A program made the translations under genes and the position numbers. From the NCBI GenBank assembly GCA_016808115.1, contig JAEQBH010002959.1:1-64000 (forward strand): a DNA stretch of 64,000 nt, given 5' to 3'. The stretch is from Tetrastigma voinierianum. Lineage: Eukaryota; Streptophyta; Magnoliopsida; Vitales; Vitaceae. Below are positions 57,460 through 64,000 of this stretch, piece by piece (within the stretch, counting starts at the first letter, position 1; every line of letters begins with the position of its first letter). The notes beneath the pieces were generated by a model. That model was not told the origin of the DNA. It worked only from the letters and a program-made list of their open reading frames with translations, and ran no database searches.

Positions 57460-60400
57460 TGTAGCGCCCCGAAATCCTGGAATTTTTATAATAAAATTTA
57501 TTATATTAAGGTATAAGTGGGCTAGCAGGTAATTTTTTGGGAATTGTTAGATGAATATTGATTCAATGATTATTGAATCCAGAAATAAACTCAAGTGAAA
57601 AAAAAGAGAAAATATGGAAATTGTAAAATGGGGACCTAAGGGTCAATTGTAAATAAGTTTATATGTCTAAGTGAAAATAGGAGACTTAAATGAGGAATAA
57701 TAGAAATGGAGGGACCTAAATATAAAGAAATAAAGAAAAGAAGAAAAAATCAAAGAGGAAGAGGCGTGGCATGTAGGAAAGTGAGGAGGAAGTTTCCTCA
57801 TTTTTGAAATACGATTAAGAGTGATCCATAAGAAAAGAAAAAGCGAGAGAAAGGGAGAGTTAGAGAGGGGAGCCGTGCTGCTCTCTAGATTTTCAGACAA
57901 TCGGACCTATGGGTGCCAGGCGGAAGCACGGGAGAGTCCTTCCCTGAGTGACAAGGCTCTGAGTAGGGGCAGACGGGGACTGACAAACTCCATGAGGTAG
58001 GTCTTCTCCTACTTGAGGTGGAGTCTTCTACCACAGGATTGTTGGGTGGTCATACGGCCTTAGGGGGAATGTTTGGTTGCATTTTAAACCATGGGAGGCA
58101 CCACATTGTGGTAGTCTTGTGTCTTGAACCTTAGAGCTGATTTTTGGAGTGCGAGTGAAGGGAAGTGGTGGTACGTCCTTCTAGTAAATTGTAGCCACAT
58201 CGATTGGCTTGATGTTGGAAGCTTTTTGAAATTCCTCGATTTGGACATACGTAGACTAAGTTATAGTCCTTTTGTGAGGTCAGCCCATCTAAATCTGGTC
58301 GGTCCAGTTACGCAATTCGGTCAACTAGCCGGACTGTAGAGCAGGTTTTAGATTCGAGAAATAAAGGGAATTTGGCAGTCAAAATCCTCTTACGTGAAAT
58401 TGTAGCCACATCGATGGACTTGATGTTAGGCTTTGAATTTCTCAATTCGGACTCACAGCGTAGACCCGATTATGGTCTTTTCCTCGGAAACAGTCAAATG
58501 GATGAGTGGTCGTCAAGCGTTGGTGAGATCCAAGCGGTGGTCGTCAAACCGGGGTGATCGGTCACTTGTGGGAGTCGTGTGTCGGAATGCTGTAGGGGTC
58601 GTCGGATCTTGTAGGGTCGTTAGGTCTGAAGAGCTCGGCTCGTCGGGTTGTTCTGCATGACCTCCAGCCCGGAAGGTCATATCTCCTTCGTTTGAACTCC
58701 GGTTTGGGTGTTCTTGGACTCTATGGAAAGCCCATGGAGTCAAGAATACATTGATATGCCTGAGGAGGATGTTAGATGTCAGACCAAGGTGTTTGAATGA
58801 GCTCGTCACTTCAGTGTAGCTCGTCAGTCCAGGTCAGCTCGTCAAAGTTGACTACGCATGACCTCCAACTTCGGAAGGTCATATCTCCTTCGTTTGAGAC
58901 TCCGATTTGGGTGTTCTTGGACTCTATGGAAAGCCATTGGAGTCAAGAATACATTAATATGACTGGGGAGGATAGAAGAATTTTAACCGAGGGTGATAGA
59001 TCCAGACTAGTCAGGTCGAGATTCGGCTCGTCGGTTCGGGACAGCGTGTATGACCTCAACCGGAAGGTCATAACTCATACGTCAGAACTACGATTCGGAG
59101 TGATCTTTGACTATATGGAAAGCCCATTAGTCAAGAATCCATCTATATATAAGCTTGTTTTAAATTGGAACTCATACTAACCTCAAAATCAATCCTAACC
59201 AAAAGCTACTGAAATACTGCATGGAATAATATTATTCTTTAATGGTTTGGAATAGGGAGCGACGAGGAGAAAAGCCAAGGCGCGATTGAGATTCCAAGGA
59301 TTGGAATCAAAGTGCAAAAGATTTTGGGTTTGTTCTTCTAAATCTATTCTCATTTCAAGTTTGAAATGTTTACATTCTACCAACTCTAATCCTGTTCAAG
59401 ATTTTGCATGTTTGTTCTAAAAGCATATTGAAGTGATTTAATTTATTTGAGAAAAGTGATTGTGAAATGTTTGCATATAAAAATTGCATGATTAGTAGAA
59501 AATAAACTGTTGCTAGCGTACATATTGTACTATATTTTGCTATAAAGGATTTTAGGCAGCCCTTAATAGAATATTGTAGTTTATTTCACATTAAGGATAG
59601 ATTGGTATACGATAGAGATTCGAATAAGCGATCTTTGGAACTATTGATGTGTCACTCCGATCTGCGACCTAGCGGGGACGATATCGGTGGTGTTATTTAT
59701 TTGATTGTTTATAACCCGGTCGACAGCCCGGTAGGTTCCGTCTTGTGTTATAAAACCATGTGATCTGGGCTGCTGACGACGGAATAGTGGTGACTTCGAT
59801 ATCGTATATCGAAGACATAGAGTTAAATTCGTTAAGGGCATAAGCGAGATTGATTGGCATAACGGGTGGATTGGCATAAGCCCCAGATTGATTGGCATAA
59901 GCGATTGGATTAGCATAAGCGAGATTGATTTTCAAGTGGGTGAATATCGTGCGCCCAGATTGAATTTGTGACTGTTGAATTGATTTGAGATTGTGAAATA
60001 TTTGATTATGAAAATGTATTTATGGGATGATCAATGGCCCATAATTTGTGTATATATATAACAAAGTATATGTATTGTATTTATATTGATCATCAAATGA
60101 TTGAGGATTACGAATTATTAAATTGCATGATTGATTTTAAAATTTGGAGCGAGGAATGGATTTGTATAGAACCCTTAAGCATGAAAATGCTTAGCGTATT
60201 GTTTACCAATGCGCGGTCAGAGTGATAGATAGTGATCGATCGCGGACCGAGATCGAGGGAGCGTCGGAGTCATAGAAAAGAAATCTCGAATTGTGCTCAG
60301 AACATGTGCACTCATTTCATGTGTTTTTTGATATGGATATTTTGTATAAACAATTTGAATCTTGAACATCTATTTTAGTAAATCATTTTGAAAAGGCTTG

Positions 60401-60583
60401 AATGCCTTGCCTTCATTGTAAAATGTATTTTGGTAAAGTTAAATGTATTTTGTTAAATGTTTATGGAAGCGTCGATTTTGTCGCTCAGCAAAGATATGAT
60501 TTTGAGTGATTGGTGATTTTAGTGGCATCCGGTTCGGTTCGGATCAGCCCCCAACGAATTCGGGTCGGGTAAGGGGTCCCACA
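57460..60583 (+). mobile_element. Element G 3' LTR
   Basis: TGTAGCGCCCCGAAATCC...GGGGTCCCACA, 3,124 bases, collinear with 49,789-52,828. The TATA candidate (59,143), the 190-base triplication (58,660-59,160) and the TTGGCATAA repeats (59,834-59,935) are at equivalent positions. Confidence 0.88.
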
Positions 60584-60588
60584 GGTGA

Positions 60589-60809
60589 CTCGAGGTTTGA
60601 ATACCCCTTTGGAAATTTCATTGGATGTTGTTGAGCTGGCAAGGGCTCGGTAAATGGATGTCATGCATGGCATGGATTGAGTTGACAGTCCATTGGATTG
60701 TCAGTAATTGTGACCTTGGAGAGGTTAGCGGTTACACACCAAGCAAGGGTTGTGTAGGGTTACGTGTTGTGAGTGATATGATTGTCTGAATTTCGGGACG
60801 AAATTCTTT
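60589..60809 (+). mobile_element. Element F internal region, 3' remainder
   Basis: Resumes element F after G. About 220 bases with no integrase motif, ending in TGAATTTCGGGACGAAATTC just before the polypurine tract. Because the GGTGA duplication marks the exact join, F read RNase H directly into this segment before G landed. Confidence 0.65.
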
Positions 60810-60820
60810 AGAGAGGAGAA
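60810..60820 (+). other. Element F polypurine tract
   Basis: AGAGAGGAGAA directly followed by TGTAAGACCCC. It fixes the plus orientation of F and the start of its 3' LTR, and thereby the orientation of every other copy of this LTR superfamily in the window. Confidence 0.8.
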
Positions 60821-63285
60821 TGTAAGACCCCAGAAATTCAATTACGGAATAAGAGCCCAATCGTAGTACGATTACAAAATTATAATTCTGGTTAAAAGAG
60901 TCAAGTAATTAATTCCCTAGATCTCGGATAATGAAACGGATGCCTTAGTTGGAATACGTCTACATGAAATCTAGCCTTACGTAAAATTTAATTTCTTGAG
61001 ACCGATCGGGTCGGCACGTTTTCGGCATCGCGTTTCGGGTCTTGAAGTAAATCCCGATTTCGATGCGACAGAAGAAACATGAATAAGCGTATGTGTGTAC
61101 CGCCAAGTGGTATGAGTGAAATGATGAAAATGGATAGCCCAGAGATAGTCTTAGAATGTCCATTGGAGAAAGAAGGGAATTAATTGTTTTAATTGGAATT
61201 AAATGATAATAAAGCAAAGTGGAGCAGTGGTCTTCTTCTCCCGAATGTTAAAAGTGAAAGCAGGCGAAACGAGGGGGCAGAGGAGGAGGCTGATTGAGAG
61301 GGGTAGAGAGAGAGAGTAATTCTCTCTACAGAAATGCATGCGATCAGGCTAGGTCGGCGGTCTTCGACGAAGAGATGTTCTCACCGCGGAATGACTGCGC
61401 GTGGACTCGGATAATGAGTTTCTTCAAACTCCTCAGTGGGATTTTCTCCTACTTGGGTTTATTCCCATTTTAATGTTGTTCGAATGTTTTGGTCGATTGG
61501 GGCAGTAAGGGGCGGATTGGATCGATCCCGAGAACATGGGACAGATTAATACAAATTTTTAAAACCAAATGGAGCAGCGTATTAGTACGCTCCACAGTAT
61601 ATGGGTATGAAGATGGGGTTTGAGTGGTGTGAATCATGTATTGTGGTTGGTTTTGAGGCCGGTATTGGCGAGCCGTGCGGAGTTGAAAATATGAACCTAA
61701 GTTAATTGAGTGTCGAGGAGCAGTAAACCCTAGGGTTTCTTTTGTTCCCAAAATAATCAAAAATGTATTTTTAAGGAAAATACGTGTTTAGTTAAGTAAT
61801 TCGGATGCAGAATTGCTTATGTTTAATTTGATAGCCCAAGTGAGCTAATTTTGGTGTTTGAAATGATAAATTACATAACATGTTTGTGTGATTTAATTTT
61901 TAATGTGAATATATTTGTGTTATATATTTGCATGTGATTAAGAGCTGTGTTGGAATTAGCACATGCATTCCATATGCCTTTGGATCACCCCAGGATTATA
62001 GGAGTGAGTGCATGAGATGAGTATAATAGAGGAAAATGGATTCGGAGGAGTAGTCACAAAATATAAATTATCGGAGGGTAGTCCTGGAGCTTAAAATATC
62101 CCGATCGTCGGATGACTGATTGATATTCGTACGGATGAATCCACAAGCAATTTATATATCTCAATCGTCGGACGGCTTGATTGATATATATACATCGGAG
62201 GGGTTGTCCACTAATTAAAATGTGAATTCTCGCGCTAAGGCTTGAGGCGAGTGTGAGAGAGTCGGTGAGTTTCGGGATCGAGTTAGTCATGTAGACATTA
62301 GTAGGATCATGCATTTGCTTGAATGTGTGTGTTGCTGGAACATTGCAACTGCGCCTTAGATGGTGAAGTGATAGCCCACTTAGGGCAAATCTCCTGCACG
62401 AGCTTTAGCTCACCCGGAGTCGTGGGATCCCCTTTATTTTGCAGTACGAGGAGCGTGCGAAGGGCACGACGTCTGAGATTTATCGTGAAGAAAGTCGGGA
62501 TGTGGCTTTGGTGGTTGTACATGTATTAGAACCGCTACGTTTAATATATGTATTGTTTAAAATGCAAAATATTAACTCTTGTAACTATTGGGTATATAGT
62601 TGGTTTCATAGTTGGCATGTACATTGAGTACTGTTTGTAGGCCCAAGTGGCCGTATTGGATATATATTGCATATATTGAATTTGTTTGGAATATGTGAGT
62701 ATGTACGAATGCGTGTTGGGTAGAGCTCGGTACAAAGGAGACTCTTAGATTTTCTAAGTGGTGTCGGTTAACTTGACATCACTTGTGTCCATGAGTTGTG
62801 GGTAGTCAACGGACCCCGGAGTTTTGGGCGTCCTGCGCATGTGGTGCGATTGTGATCATGTGATGGTATGATTGATGTTATAACATGTTGATTGATCATG
62901 TGTTTGTAATTTGGATTGTGTGCTTAGGTGGATAGTACTTAGGACGGATAAACTAAAATGTTGAACACTAGGATTAGTGTGAGAACAAGTTGGTTGAGGT
63001 ACGGTAAAATGGTCGAACGGTCTGGACGTGACTCGATTTTGGAGCGAGATCGGTGTGGGTTTTGTGGAAAACTAGAAAATTATTCCAGTTTTTGCATAAG
63101 ATAAATAACTAAAATTTCACGATTAATTTTTCTTGAAAGTAGCAAGGAAGGCTACGTGAAAAAAAAAAAAAAATGGCACGATGAAGATAATTTTTTCTAA
63201 GATTTTCTGAGTGAGTACAGAGATTGAAGAAAATGGGGTAAAATAAATTTTTTAAAATTTATTTGAGTGTCCAAGAAAATGAAAA

Positions 63286-63371
63286 AATAATAATAATAAT
63301 AATAATTTTAGTGATTTTCCAGCTGCTGGAAATAACTGGAAAAATAATAATAATAATAATAATAATAATAA
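63286..63371. repeat. Two (AAT)n microsatellites in F 3' LTR
   Basis: AAT runs at 63,286-63,307 and 63,343-63,371 flank CCAGCTGCTGGAAATAACTGG. The 5' LTR at about 45,980-46,010 has the same core with an A-tract instead, so the runs expanded after or independently of duplication. Confidence 0.85.
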
Positions 63372-63411
63372 GGAAAAAATTAATTTTAGTGCGAGACCAC
63401 GAAAATAGACT

Positions 63412-63712
63412 CTCACGCCCCGTGAAGCTAGAGCAAGCGCTGGCGAGTGCTGGCGTCACGTCTTTGGGCGTACGAAACTTGAAAGCCTTGGCTGGCGTCT
63501 TGGCCAGCTGGCGGCAACGTGACGGCGGAAGCCTTGGCGAGCCGCGTAAGCGTGAAGCCGCGCGGCGAGCAACCAGCGTGCAGCAGTAAGCGCGGCCTTG
63601 TGGCGTGGCGCGGCGGCGTGGCCTTGAGGCGTGGCGTGGCGCGAGTGCGAAGCACAGGCGTGGCTGGCCTTTCAGGGCGGCCTTGTTTGTGCACTCGGTG
63701 CACTCGGCCCCG
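63412..63712. other. GC-rich block inside F 3' LTR
   Basis: About 300 bases rich in GGCGTGGC, GCGAG and CCTTGGC. It occupies the place of 46,288-46,575 but with different sequence and internal short repeats of GGCGTGGC and GCCTTG. Open frames across it in several frames are not taken as genes. Confidence 0.75.
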
Positions 63713-64000
63713 TTCGTCAGTTTTGACTCGTTTTCTGAGTCACCAAATGAACCTTCATTGTAAAATAAAATTTTCGAAAAAAAAATTTATTATTAAATTC
63801 GAATAAAATCAAATAGAATTTTGATAAAATTTTCGAAAAATAAAATTTTCAAAAATAAAAATTTTTTGAAAATAAAATTTTATTGAAAACAATATTTTAA
63901 GCAGCGAAATGATTGCGTATACGAGTTATGTGTATGATTAGTGTCTCGGGTGTAGTTATGCCTTAGAATCTTATGTGCGTTAACTACCATTTGAAGCAGA

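Larger units (their letters stand above)
49784..60588 (+). mobile_element. Element G: complete plus-strand Ty3/gypsy chromovirus inserted in F
   Basis: Two LTRs (49,789-52,828 and 57,460-60,583) flank a 4.6 kb internal region with primer site, gag, protease, reverse transcriptase, RNase H, integrase, chromodomain-like tail and polypurine tract in canonical order. The five bases GGTGA lie at 49,784-49,788 and 60,584-60,588, a perfect target duplication. The target is the RNase H end of element F. Domain set and motifs fit Tekay/Del chromoviruses. It is structurally intact but reads with many frame changes. Confidence 0.92.
60821..64000 (+). mobile_element. Element F 3' LTR, running off the window
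   Basis: Collinear with 43,143-46,945 but about 620 bases shorter over that span. It lacks most of the AT palindrome array and the segment equivalent to 45,130-45,340. It holds ACGGACCCCGGAG and TTTTGGGCGTC (about 62,812-62,831), two AAT microsatellites (63,286-63,307; 63,343-63,371) and a GC-rich block (63,412-63,712). The last bases match the 5' LTR at TTAACTACCATTTGAA. The right end and target duplication lie outside the window. Confidence 0.75.

Overview
The window reads as intergenic, repeat-packed DNA from a plant nuclear genome, most likely a flowering plant. The evidence is nested Ty3/gypsy retrotransposons with very long LTRs (2.2 to about 3.9 kb), polypurine tracts and initiator-Met-type primer sites of plant chromovirus (Tekay/Del) style, an endogenous caulimovirid (plant pararetrovirus) fragment, a tRNA-derived SINE, and long TA/GATA arrays. 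I found no host gene, tRNA gene, rRNA gene, CRISPR array or bacterial-type operon. Every coding stretch is broken by stops and frame changes. Many differences between sister LTRs are homopolymer-length changes, so part of the damage may be long-read error rather than decay.

Layout. 1-5.9 kb: LTR copies of one superfamily, a plus copy (A) and a minus copy (B) meeting head to head at a TA array, then a second minus copy (C). 5.9-16.77 kb: a complete minus-strand Ty3/gypsy element (D) inserted into C, with about 3.1 kb LTRs and a decayed gag-pol. 16.77-23.6 kb: the rest of C, a second TA array, then a minus LTR copy (K) interrupted by a SINE and a 3.46 kb solo LTR (H1). 23.6-25.4 kb: a diverged plus LTR-like unit (M). 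25.4-27.4 kb: a 1.9 kb TA/GATA array. 27.4-28.6 kb: a broken reverse transcriptase-RNase H segment of an endogenous pararetrovirus lying directly against the array. 28.6-29.2 kb: SINE copies. 29.2-38.8 kb: two successive minus-strand LTR plus partial pol units of the H family, both without a 5' LTR. 38.8-43.1 kb: an LTR fragment, plus copy L, and solo LTR E with matching AGAAC flanks. 43.1 kb to the end: a plus-strand element F with LTRs over 3.8 kb. F is interrupted in its RNase H region by a complete plus-strand element G (49,789-60,583) bounded by a perfect GGTGA target duplication.

The retroelements do not work together; they record successive insertions: G into F; F and E beside or into L; D into C; H1 into K; probably H3 into H2. 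The least ordinary items are the pararetrovirus fragment against the TA array, the GC-rich block inside the F LTRs that differs between the two ends, the periodic palindrome arrays inside LTRs, and the F element that had already lost integrase before G landed. Family names rest on motif recognition by eye; LTR ends were fixed by comparing copies within the window.
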